The notes under the pieces were generated by a model. It was given only the letters and a program-made list of their open reading frames with translations. It made no database searches and had not been told where the DNA came from. The translations under genes and the position numbers were made by a program. From assembly GCA_019722365.1 (NCBI GenBank), contig JADFUC010001333.1:1-64000 (forward strand): a DNA stretch of 64,000 bases. The letters are read 5' to 3'. This DNA comes from Lithospermum erythrorhizon (taxonomy: Eukaryota > Streptophyta > Magnoliopsida > Boraginales > Boraginaceae). Below are positions 49,401 to 60,540 of this stretch, piece by piece. Every line of letters begins with the position of its first letter. The first letter of the stretch is position 1.

Positions 49401-50192
49401 AAATATTATGAACAAAATTAGTAAATGCAAAAGCATAATTGAAAATACAAACAAATCTCTATACGAATCAAAAACTGAATACAACATATTTACATGAATT
49501 GAAAAACCGAAAATACAAAAAAATTAAAATAAACTAATTAAACATATTTAACAATTCAAATACAAAAAAATAAACTAATTAAAGTATTTAACAATCTTTA
49601 AATACAAAAATAATTAAACCTAATACAAAAAATTTGAAAAATACAAGGAAATAAAATCTGAAATAATAAGTTAATAACACAAAAATCAACAACAATTGTG
49701 AACCTAACACACAAAAATCAAACATATTTACATGAATTAAACTAAAAATTAAAGCAAGAATCAAAATATTTCAATTTTAAATTAAAGGAGAATAAAACTA
49801 ACTACGTTTCATCGGTAGAACTGTGGGACAATTGACGAATCCAAGTGAGGAGGCCTGACCGTCAGCGGGAGAGTCAAGCCAGTGGAGAAACGGAGACGTA
49901 TAAGGAAATGGGCGGGGCCGTTGGGTGCACTGTAATTTGACCTCCAAAGTTTGGAGTCCAAACTTGTGTCTACCGTTTGTCAGAAGCCAAGAAATCAAAG
50001 TTAGAAAGTCTGAGTCCAAACCATCGCCGCCGAATCGGGAATCAAGAAAGTATAATTTTTTATTTTTTTTTATATTAAATTACCGGATCCGGCTCTCTCG
50101 GAGCATCGTCCGCCGTTGATCCGACCGGATCCGGTTCATTTCTGATGGGATTTTCGGACTGGCCGACTGGCCGGTTTTGGACCGTTCCTCTG
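46465..50192 (-). mobile_element. hAT-family DNA transposon, degenerate
   Basis: It contains hAT transposase relics (47148-49110) in the middle. The left end is rich in CCGAACCGAACC-type subterminal motifs after CAATGATTTCGGGTCCGG (46464). The right end, read on the - strand, begins CAGAGGAACGGTCC, and GGATCCGG-rich subterminal sequence precedes it. The two ends are similar but not a clean terminal inverted repeat, and no 8-bp duplication was found, so the borders are approximate. Confidence 0.6.
47148..49110 (-). pseudogene. hAT transposase relic
   Basis: Read from right to left. A BED-finger-like segment (~49100-48940) comes first. DDCHIREKVVSISVDNA (~48460-48375) is a DDE-region block with the Asp-Asn-Ala of the family. 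RITNLLVRDGLEIIK (~48290-48243) follows, then RNGVRYIFGRED (~48223) and LDTKTRWNY (~48110). The C-terminal dimerisation domain has AKDILSIPVTTVASESTFSA, KRVIDPKRSSMK and MLLCGGDW (47380-47230). Frames shift near 47380 and 48200 and stops interrupt it. Transposition catalysis is lost. Confidence 0.82.
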
Positions 50193-51587
50193 ACGTCAGT
50201 CCACCAACATCAACAGCCTCCCCAACCCCAAAATAAATTCTAACATTTGTTCAATTGTGTTTTGTCTAACAAACTCAGATAAAGACTAAAAAGTGATATT
50301 AATTGAAAGACAATAGATTTTTTTTTGTAAACGCTTTGTCTTCTTAAGGCTCTGTGATGAAGGATAAAATGAATGTAAGTTGGGACGAAAGACAATGGTA
50401 ATTATGGTAGTTTTAAGAACGTAACGGAATATTAAAATTCATGAACTCCTGTAGAAAGCGGTCTTTAACTCTAATTTATTAATTTCATTATTTTTCAAGT
50501 TATTTGTTTACTCCCATTGGTTTTAGAACTATTTTTTATTTTTCATTATTGTCAATTATTATCAGAATCTTTTAAAATTGAATGTTATTTTCTGGGCTAA
50601 TTAGTGAATGGTGGTCTTTAAATTTAATTTATTAATTCTCTCATTATTTTCGCTATTTGTTTACTTTCATTATTTTTAAAATTATTTTTATTTGCCATTA
50701 TTGTCAATTATTATTATAGTTTTAAATTGTTTTGGCTTTCACAATTAGTGAATATTTTAAAGCTATTTCTAATTATTTTAGCTCTTAACTTATGTGATAA
50801 TCAATTTTTAACTCTATAAATATTTATATTATTGTATCTTTTAAGATAAATGTTATTTTTTAAATGTTATTATTTATCGACTCTCATTATTTAATTCTCG
50901 TAATTAATAGGAGTTAAAAATCATGTAACTCCAAGAGGTGGTATTAACTCTAATTTATTTACTCTCATTATTTCTCAAGTTATTTGTCTACTCTCATTAT
51001 TTTTAAATTATTATTTTTAATTATCATTACTATCAATTATTGTATATTTTACCGCTACAAGTTATTTTTCAATAATTATTGAATCTTATAGGACTATTTA
51101 TAATTATTTTAAATCTCACAAATATTTCATTATTATTGTATCTTTTAAGGAAAAATATTTTTTAAAGCATATTATTTTATTGACTCTCATTATTTAATTT
51201 CCATGATTAATAGTTTTTTTAAGCTAACCGTTATTTTAATAAGTATTGAACCTTTTAAAATTATTTTTACTTAATTTATTAACTCTAAAACTAATTTTTA
51301 ACTTCCATTATTTTTAATTATATTTTTAATTTTTTTATTTTAATTGTTATAACATCTTTTAAAACTACATTTCATTTTTTGTTCTCATTATTTTCTTATC
51401 TACGGTTATTTATGCATTTCACACCTCGGTAGTTATAATTTTCATAATTAATAATAGCTTCTTTGTAAATAGTTTTATGGGAAAGTAACTCTCATAATTA
51501 ATATTGCTTTGTAATTAGTTTCATGTAGGAGGGTAATTTAGTCTTACTTAAAATAGAGAAAAGCAATCAATCGTTAAATACATTTAG

Positions 51588-51590
<3 letters not shown>
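50193..51590. repeat. Very AT-rich region of degenerate long repeats
   Basis: Phrases such as CTCTAATTTATTAA, TCATTATTTTTCAAGTTATT, CATTATTGTCAATTATTAT and ATTGTATCTTTTAAG recur in the same order at about 50467, 50617, 50948 and 51283, with heavy divergence. No gene seen. Confidence 0.55.

Positions 51591-51591
<1 letters not shown>

Positions 51592-51656
<65 letters not shown>
51592..51656. repeat. (TA)n microsatellite, ~65 bp
   Basis: An uninterrupted alternating TA run. The length in the assembly may be inexact. Confidence 0.95.
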
Positions 51657-51658
<2 letters not shown>

Positions 51659-52880
51659 ATCATATATAATTTTCGAATTTGATTTAGAACTTTAGTAGTC
51701 ATTTTTTGTACTGACATATTTGATTGGCTTTGAATCCAAGCCTTCAATTAACTATCCACAAGAGTATAATTCCCTTTCCCCCAACTTTTTTCTACCTTTT
51801 CCCCACAATGTGACGTGTGAACATGTCTCCTTTTCTTGTCCTACTTTTTATCTATTTGGCCTTTCCTAAGCTAACTTATAAACGTACAAAATGAATCATA
51901 TATCAGGGGTGAAAATTCTTCAGAACTTGGAAAGTAACATTGCTTTGGCATAGATCAATTTAATCAAATAGAATCAACAAACTTCTTCAAGAAGACAAAT
52001 AATATTTTAAAAATACTCATTGCTAAGTAGCCACGTTTAACTTAATCAAGAGCAAAAGCTCTCCAGCGGCATAATTATACAATAAAATGGTGGAACCCCT
52101 CTAATCTTTTAGTATACATATTCATTTATGCTTGTAAGTAAAGCTAATCTCACAATTGATCTGGCTGGATGATGAAAAAACGGAGAATAACACTGTGGCA
52201 ACTACAATATAAACAGAATATGTAGTGTGACATCTATCTTTGCTTTAATAACGAGCCTTTCTTCTTCATTGTTTAATTTGAATTGACAAGTTTTACTTTC
52301 CATTATTAATATAATATCATGACGAAAAATATGGAGTTCAGTAAGAGAATGTATATTGTGGTTTAACGAATACACAATGATAAATTTACAAGGTAATAAT
52401 GAATATAAAAAAGTAGGGCGTACAAAAGTTGTCCTCTATCAGTATTTCGTAGTCTAAATTGCAACATTATATTGTGGGGCTAAGCGTGCAATATTAGGAT
52501 AATTATGGCCTATGGAAACTAAATTATACGGAGTACGTTTATCATTATTGAATGCATGTTAAATTTAAATCTTACCTTCATGATATTATTATTGGTATCA
52601 TTAATGCAATTCAGTCACAATATGAAGTTATTGATTATTTGATTACGTCCTTCGGCTATTGCAAATGCATCTTGAAAATGACCCTGAATTTGTCGTAGTC
52701 CATATGTGGCTAAAAAAAATCTCAAGTTGACTTAGGTATGACCCCAAAGGAAAGACAAAATGAAAGAGAAATTTTTTTTTGAAGGGCAGCTTAAATAGTT
52801 TTCTAATTGTAATGAAAAGAATAATTTTTATTATTTATGATAGAGGTATAAAATAAAATTTATTATAGGGGAAAATTTTT
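51657..52880. other. AT-rich spacer, no gene recognised
   Basis: Only short frames. A CGGAGTACG motif, common in this genome, occurs at ~52530. Confidence 0.5.
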
Positions 52881-54628
52881 TTTCGGTGTAGGTTTTTATC
52901 AGATCAGAGGATCATTGTCTATTATAAGTCACTGGCGTTCTTGTGATTTGTGAGATAATACTGACTTCTTGAGCTTGAGCTGATTTGAAACGACTTGAGG
53001 CAGGCTTGATTTGACTCGATTTAACTTGATAGGACTTGAGTGATTTGATTTGGATAGGGCTACATGGCCAGTACGGATATGCAGTGGCGATGGACTTGAG
53101 CAGTGGGGCTTTGGATATGGTCAAATAGAAGCACTTGACGTATTCGTGTTGGTTGTATGGACTTGATCTTGGGTCTTAGACTTGATCTCCGATCTACTTT
53201 GGACTTGATGGACTTACTACGACGTTTGTAGTATGGGACTTGCTTTGAGTACTCTTGGTGGGGCTTGGTTCTCCTTGTGAATCTTTTTGTGGTGGAATTT
53301 ATGTATTTGGATAAACTATTTGTCTTTGATGGAGCAGATGCGGCTTGATATGACAACGATTAAAAGATAGGACTTCGAGGCAGGCTACATGGAGTGATAG
53401 GAAAGCAGTGTTGATCTGGCGTTACTTAACTGCTTTGTCTTCTGTGATAGCAATTTTGTTCTTTGTAAGTTTGAGATTTATGGATATGACTGAGTGGGAC
53501 TTGGTGAATTTAGGCGCCAGACTTGATTTAAGTTTTGGCGTAGTGCCAAACTTCTTTATACTTGGCCTTGCTTGAGGTTGTTCTTTGTAGAGTGATGATC
53601 GGTGTGAAGGTGGGTTTTCCCGACCTTTTTTGATGTGCGATCAGCTATCTGAGGGGGCTTTATCGGCATGTTTCTGTCACAGAATCGTATAGGGGTAGGA
53701 AACTGTTCCGGTGTATTCACATATGGGGGTTTGATGATTATCGCTTGAAATTTATCGATGTTAAATGCGAGTTTTTTTGAATAATCGGCTGCGTAGCTTA
53801 ATCACGAATATTTGAAGCTTTCTGAGAAACTTTCGTCGATTCTCATCGAATTTGCTTAGAAGAATTATTGCGTTATGCAATAATTCTTGATTCTCATATG
53901 TTTTTTCTCTGTATTTTCTTAGGGATTTTTATATGTGAATTGCGTGTGTTGTGGATTTTTTTTGTGATGATTGTTGATTGAATTTTGTGATGGAATTTTG
54001 ATTCGGATGGAGGGAGGGGTATTTATAGTCTTTTTGGAGGCACCAAATCTTTAACTAGATTAGTGGTTTGATTTAAATTGGATCGCGTCTTGTGGATTGA
54101 ATTTTGACGAATCTGGGCCAGTAGGAATTTTGAGTGCGGTGTCGAGTATTAGAAATAAGCGCCCTTTTTATGAAAAAGAAGGTTCCAAGTTTTTTTTTTG
54201 TTAGGTCGAAAAATGTTTATATTATTGGGGCGCTGGGCCTTGATTTTGAGAGCCACGTAACCACGGGGTCTTGATTCGAACCACATAACTTTTGTAGGTT
54301 TGATTTTTGAGCTCAGCGTAAACTTACAGATGCCCATTTTAAAAGTAGTTTCTAGATTCTTCATTTTGAAATGCGTGGCTTTGAATGTTCGCCGTGCCGA
54401 TTTTAATCAATAAAATTGGAGGTTTTAGAGCCTAATTTTAATTGACATTTAATCTTGAGGCTGTTTTTCGAAAAGCCCGTTTCAAGTTCAAATTTAGAGT
54501 TAGTGTCACGAAACCCTTATTTTTTACTTCGATTAATTATAGGGGCTTGATTTCCGGGAACCCTTGTTCGATCGAGGGTTTGATTTGAATTTAGGGTTTA
54601 ATCGAGAACCCTAATCTGCCAAGTGACA
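52880..54628 (-). repeat. Probable gypsy-type LTR or solo-LTR relic
   Basis: On the - strand the right end starts TGTCACTTGGCAGATTAGGG (54628). A TATA box follows further in (GACTATAAATACCCCTCC, ~54020-54035). The left third (52960-53560) is a diffuse repeat of GACTTGA and related words. There are no pol motifs. The left border is not defined. Confidence 0.5.
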
Positions 54629-56485
54629 TCTTTTAATAATGGCTCGACTTTTAATTAATTTGATTAATTCATCTTAATCAATTTAATTATTATTTTGATA
54701 AATTTTCGATATATACACTAATAACACATTATAGCCTATGGTATTGATAATATGTTAATAAAATATCAAGGGGCAGCTTCTGACTTCCACTAACTGATAT
54801 TCCGAACACATGAACAAATTAAATTCAATATTTTACAGGAAATGCTCAGTTTACACAGGCTCCCGCTCCTATTCTGGACGTCAATTATTCCTCCACATCT
54901 CCCTTTCTACACTTTCCTTTTTCTTGTCAAATAAATTAAAGCTACATACTGCCAGCTCCATTAACATAATAAGAGGATACAAAATATGGACCTACTTGCA
55001 AAAGTTGCATTAACTTTCCTCTTCTCACCTAAACCCATCACCTCAAGTGGAATTCGTCAGTGCCTCGAAGTTGGGGATGAATGGCTTAACCATTGAAAGA
55101 ATATTAGTCTTTCAGTTCTTTGTAGGACATACACCTTATAGGGAGGGAACTCAAAACCACTCATTCCTTTTAACCATCGCTCTAACATCTTCCAAACAAA
55201 TGTGATAAATATTTGTCGGAAAAGGAATCTTAAATTTATCTAAATATTTAATAATGAGGGCAAAGTGGGTTATTGAGATTTTAAATCGAGGGGTTAGAAC
55301 AATACGCATTCTTATCTCGATTATGTAGATGTGATTCTTACGTTTTCTTTGGCTTAGTTGGAGAATCAATTTTAAACTGCTAAATCACTTAAAAGATCTT
55401 TCTGGCTTCCAGTATGGTATAGAAATTATACATGACTCAAGAACAATGAAGGTGGGAGGCCAGCCCTTCCGAAGGAAGCAGGGGAAGAATTGTGGTCGTT
55501 TGATTCTTACGTAGTGTTGGTTATTTTTTAAATTTGAAAGACATTATTATCATTACTTTTAATTCGGTTTCATATAATTTAACTTCATATAATAGCCAAG
55601 AAGGCTATGGACAACTTTTGTTTAATATCATGTATTATCTATAAAAAAAAAACTTTTGATTAATATCATGTTTTTTCTATAAAAAAAAAAAACAAAACCA
55701 TCACCTCATAAGATAATATACAAACCACATTTGTTATCTAAATAAATAATCAACTAACCTAGCCAAGCTTTCTCTAAACTCTGCTTGGCCCCCTATATAT
55801 TTATATTCTAATTTCTGACCAACCCTTTAATAATCATATGATTCATCAACTATTATCAATTATTACAAAGGTCTAATAATAAACACATCTTTTTTCAATT
55901 ATGGATCTATCTAATAGCCAAAAAAAGCGTCCTTCAAGGGTCGTATCATTTTCTTCATATTTCACGTATAATCTTGTTTACTTTTTTTCTTTCAATCATT
56001 TTCATCATCCTGGACCTGATCTTGAATCTTGATCCTTCGATGTCATTGTACACATACGGTTCCAGTACTTGTATCTTATCCCTCGTCCAGCCACTTACAT
56101 TTCTTTAGCCCTTCTACCCCGTATAATTTAAAACGTGCAACTTAAATTTATATTTTGAATCATCTATCTATGATGTAGTCTCTTGTATGTGCTAGAAGAA
56201 ATGCTGTAAGGTTTCTTAATTCTCAGTATTGCAAATGCCCCCTTATCCTAATTCATGAGATAAGATGTTCGTTTATGTCACTTAGTGGCTAATTTGCACT
56301 AATTTTTGTAACACAAGCTAAGGGAGTAATTATGCTGTCCAAAATACATACAGGGTAACTCGCACATTTTAATATCATCACTTTAGCCCTTGGTTATTAT
56401 GTGTATTATTAGGATCATCTGAATGACAAGTTTATTGAAGAAGAATTATGTAGAGGTATCAATTTTTTTTCATTTTTATTTGTAG
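54629..56485. other. Spacer downstream of the bHLH gene, no gene recognised
   Basis: A few short frames but no known motif. A near-duplicate pair, AAAAAAAAACTTTTGATTAA.. and a similar A-run, occurs at ~55640-55690. The 3' UTR of the bHLH gene should lie at the right end. Confidence 0.45.
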
Positions 56486-59400
56486 TTATCTAAAAGTTCC
56501 TCCAAACGTGGGAGTATAAAATTCAACTGTACTTTCATGGGTGACTGGAAAGGTACTAGAAACTGGAACCAAACACAATCCTCTGCTCCTTAGATCTTGT
56601 TTTTGAGCTTCTGTATCCTTGGTCTTATTATCAGGACGCTGCATTGTCATAATATCCGAGGATGGTGAGTACAGCGACAACAATGGACTCAAATGTTTAA
56701 TTTAATTTATTTTTTATGAATATAACTGTTTACAGTGTATATCACAAAGTACTGATTTTGATTCAAATCAAAAGTTGTGTGCCATAAGATCACAAAGTTT
56801 GTTAGTTCGGGACCATTGGCAAACAAATTGGACAATCATTTTTGAATGATTGAAGGTAGTATTACTCATGAAAGAACTCTAGATGGACGAAGGTAATAAT
56901 AATGAAAAAGAACACTCAAGAGAATAAGAGAATACCTGCTGGTTTTGCACAGAAGCCCCACTTCTCATGTACGGAGTACTCAAAACCTGAGGCATTCATA
57001 GTTAACTATTTCAATAACAACTTAAGGATATTAATAAGTAATTGCTGAAATACGTGTAGATAGTAGTGATTATTAGTCATTATTCTCAAGTGGATGCATA
57101 TCACGCTATAATGTGAACATAATTGATATGATTTGCATATTGTTTATATATAATCATTATCATAGATTGGAAAGTAACTAATAAGTCTGACTTATTATAC
57201 CAATTAAATGTTAAGTTTAGACGGTTTATTAGTCACGATATCAAAATTATATCTTTTGATATGATATTTCAATTGATTCCGAACTTATCAACCTATATAT
57301 ATTCATTTCATGGTTGTTCGATAGATATATATGCTCAAGAATGATAAATAACAAATAAAGTAGGAAATATAATGATTATGCATGCACACTTACATTGACT
57401 TGCTCGTGTAGAAACTTAATGTATTCAATGGCTTCTGAGAGCACCGAAGCTGTATCTGTCTGAAATTGGACACAAACTATTTCAAGTAATCTATCAAAAT
57501 AGATACTCCATATGTATTTAACTAGAATTTATGAGGGAAATAATAGAATAAAAACAGGAAAAAGTGATGAGTTTTGTTACCTTTCCAAAAGGCGAAACTA
57601 ATTGTTGGAGTGCATTGATTCGGTCTCCCATCTTCTCTTTCCTTACCTGATCGATCAATTGATGGACAATTACAATTTTTATCATAAAATCTAACACATA
57701 TATATAGAGAACGTTATTATCTGGTTGTGAATAAGCTTATTTATGTTGAGGTGTATGTTATACCAATCGTGATTTATGCATACCTTGAAAGCTGGCAAAG
57801 GGGATGAAGATTCATTTCGCGGCCTTTTGTTTGATGTCTCACTACTTGATTTCTTAACTGTTACTCCTGAATTCGATGCATTATTCTGTACATAAATGAA
57901 AAGGCATTGAATTTCACATGTGTTACCACTACTTTATTTCACTACAAATAATATCTCAAGTTTTAATCCACAATTATACCATTTATTTAAATGTACAATT
58001 AATAACACAATCACCTAAACATGGGAGTAGTATGTATGACCTATTTACGTGGCCAAATAAATCATGAATCATTATCGATATTTAATCGATCTCTAATAAA
58101 AATATATTGAATAAATAATAGTGATCACCTTTTCCTTTTGATCAAAGGTTGGTGTAATAAGTGGTGTCTGCAAGGAAGGGAAGAAGCTTGATGAACGAAC
58201 ATCATTCATGGCAGCTGCGGTTGCGCTCCAAAACGGTGTACTATTCGAAAATTGTAACTGTCCAATAATTGTCTGCTGTTGTTTTGGAGGTGAATTGCCT
58301 CTAACTATAAACTCAGGGAACTTATTAGTAACATTATTTGGATGCCTAGGCATCATTATGTCCCCCGAATTGTTCAAACCACTATAACTTCTTTGATAAC
58401 TAGTAGGTTGTAGTTGTTGTTGATGACTATCTGATGCTAACAAACCACCTTCAAACATGGATTGATCTTCATACGCTGAAGCAGGGGCATCTACATGAAA
58501 AGCCGTGGCAGACACCACATCATCAGTATCATTGTACGGCTGATCTAATGAGAAACCTCGTTGTTTAGTGGAGGAATCATCGGGATTACTGGTGGTAGCG
58601 GTGTATAAATGTGTTGATGGTACAACAGATTGTTGGTGATGGAAGTATGTATTTGAACTCATTCCTTCTTCAAGCATCGAACGGAAATTACTGTTGTCAG
58701 CCTTTTCGTCTCGGCTGTTCAAGCATATAGTATAAAGAATCTTTCAGTAAAAGTTATATGTGACCCAATAATCATTGTTCGATTCTCATCAGAGGTCCCC
58801 AAGTGCTATCTTCTAAATCTCATTTAGACAAATGACTGAAAAAAGAGAGTTCGCTGGGTTCAATTCTACCCAAATTGAATGCAACATGGGTACAATTAAT
58901 ATTAATATCAAAAAATCGAGTTTAAGCATTGTGATCAAGTATTACGAGGCATAATAATCACTTGCATGAAACCGTAAAATGAACTTGGTAGAAAAGTCGT
59001 TATTCAGTTCAAGTTTTATTAGGATATATTCCATACTAATATACTCTTTAATTAGAAACAACACGAAATTAGTAAAACTAAGGTGACTTAACAATATTGT
59101 TGATTCTTACTTGAATGATGTAGTATTTCGCCTGACTATCTAGATAGTGTTGTTTATTACCCTAAACCAGGAAAAATAAGGCATAAAGTAGAAACAGCTC
59201 AAAAGTATGTAAAGCAACTTACAATACAGGCTGATTAATATTCCAATTCATGCCTTGAGAAGACAGGCCTAACCCCATCATATGCAAATTCGGATGAGTG
59301 AGTGCTCCACCACCACTAGAGGCAGCGTTGGCAGAAGATTCCTGCACAGCTGAACAAAATCTTGCAGCCTTAGTATCCACCGTTTCACTAGGCCAACTAA

Positions 59401-59521
59401 AACTTGATGTACTATTCAGTGTTGCTGATAATGATGGGGTTTCAGCACTTTCACCAAATCTTGAATTTCGAGATGAATCCCACCAGTTATTGTTATTTCC
59501 TAGTTGGAATTCGTCTGCCAT
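56486..59521 (-). CDS. bHLH transcription factor, bHLH112/bHLH68-like, 440 aa, seven exons
   Basis: The exons on the - strand are 59521-59223, 58714-58129, 57885-57784, 57646-57581, 57459-57394, 56986-56936 and 56638-56486. All introns are GT-AG and the phases agree, giving 440 codons plus a stop. The N-terminus MADEFQLGNNNNWW, the FRSMLEEG block (~107-114) and the long Ser/Asn/Gln-rich middle are typical of the group. The bHLH spans residues ~315-373: KRPRNESSSPLPAFK, VRKEKMGDRINALQQLVSPF and TDTASVLSEAIEYIKFLHEQ. The C-terminus SRGLCLVPVSSTFPV...PTFGGTFR is a hallmark of this subfamily. The basic region lacks the usual His/Glu E-box contacts. Members regulate stress and developmental genes in the nucleus. 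No lesion seen. Confidence 0.95.
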
Positions 59522-59648
59522 TTTTTTAAGAATTCACCCAAAAGGAGTTTGTTTGTTTTCCAGTTACTTTGTTCTTTTGGCTTCTTGATAGCAAAGTTTT
59601 GTGATAGGTTTCATTCAACCGAAATGAAATATGTGAGCTTCATCTTAG

Positions 59649-59656
59649 TATTTATA
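59649..59656 (-). promoter_or_regulatory. TATA box of the bHLH gene
   Basis: TATAAATA on the - strand, ~130 bases upstream of the ATG at 59521. Confidence 0.6.
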
Positions 59657-59659
59657 GTA

Positions 59660-60540
59660 CCCAAGGACATACAAGGTGACATTTAGATTGACCACACAGA
59701 TTATTGGGTTCACTTTTCTTCGTAGATATACTTTTCATCATCAAATAAGTATATCACCAAATTAATTACTTATATGGAAATAAGTTACTAATTATACATG
59801 ACTATATTTTTCAAACTGAATATGTTTGTTAACATTAAATTATGATATCCGTAAATGTTTTTTTTAGTTATTAATTGAAGAAAAATCATCTCACCTCAAA
59901 TATGTGAAGTATATATATGTGAAGTATATATATATGAGCTAGTTTATAATTTAAGGATGACTATCTATCAATCAAAATAATATTTATAAAAATTTGTCTA
60001 TTTTTAATTTTTTTCAAAATATAAGAGATAACATTTTACGACTCCGAATTAGTTATTAGAGTTGACTTATTATTTCCTTAAATGCATGCAAACATCGAGA
60101 AAATTAGTTGAATCTGGGCCCCCCACACGATTGTGCCTGGCCCCCACACAGTGAGAAGCCAGTCCCCTCGTATACGACAAAAGCCAGATTTCGGCCCCCA
60201 AATCCAACGCTAAATCTAAACATCCCGGCATTAACGCGACGCGTCAGGACCAAAGCGCAACTTTACGTCACTTTTACTAAAAATCAAACCGGCAACTCAA
60301 AAAGAGTGCATTTAACTAAAATGTTAGTTTCGGTGACCAAAGTTGCTACTTTGTGACGCTACGATTAAACCGCTACGCCGACACTATCGCACCAAAGACA
60401 ACTCGCAGATCACTATTTGCACCATTTCTAAGAATTAACTCGTAACATTAGTCAAATTGATTTATTTCCTAAAACACATATGAATATTAATCAAATGAGA
60501 CAAGTTATGATATATGAAAAAAGTGTAAAAATAGACAATT
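59660..60540. other. Upstream region of the bHLH gene and a GC-richer unknown block
   Basis: 59660-60100 is AT-rich and should contain the promoter; TATATATGTGAAG is tandemly repeated at ~59910-59935. 60110-60420 is GC-richer, with GGCCCCCCACAC and CTGGCCCCCACACA, and is probably a repeat fragment, but no family is recognised. Confidence 0.45.
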
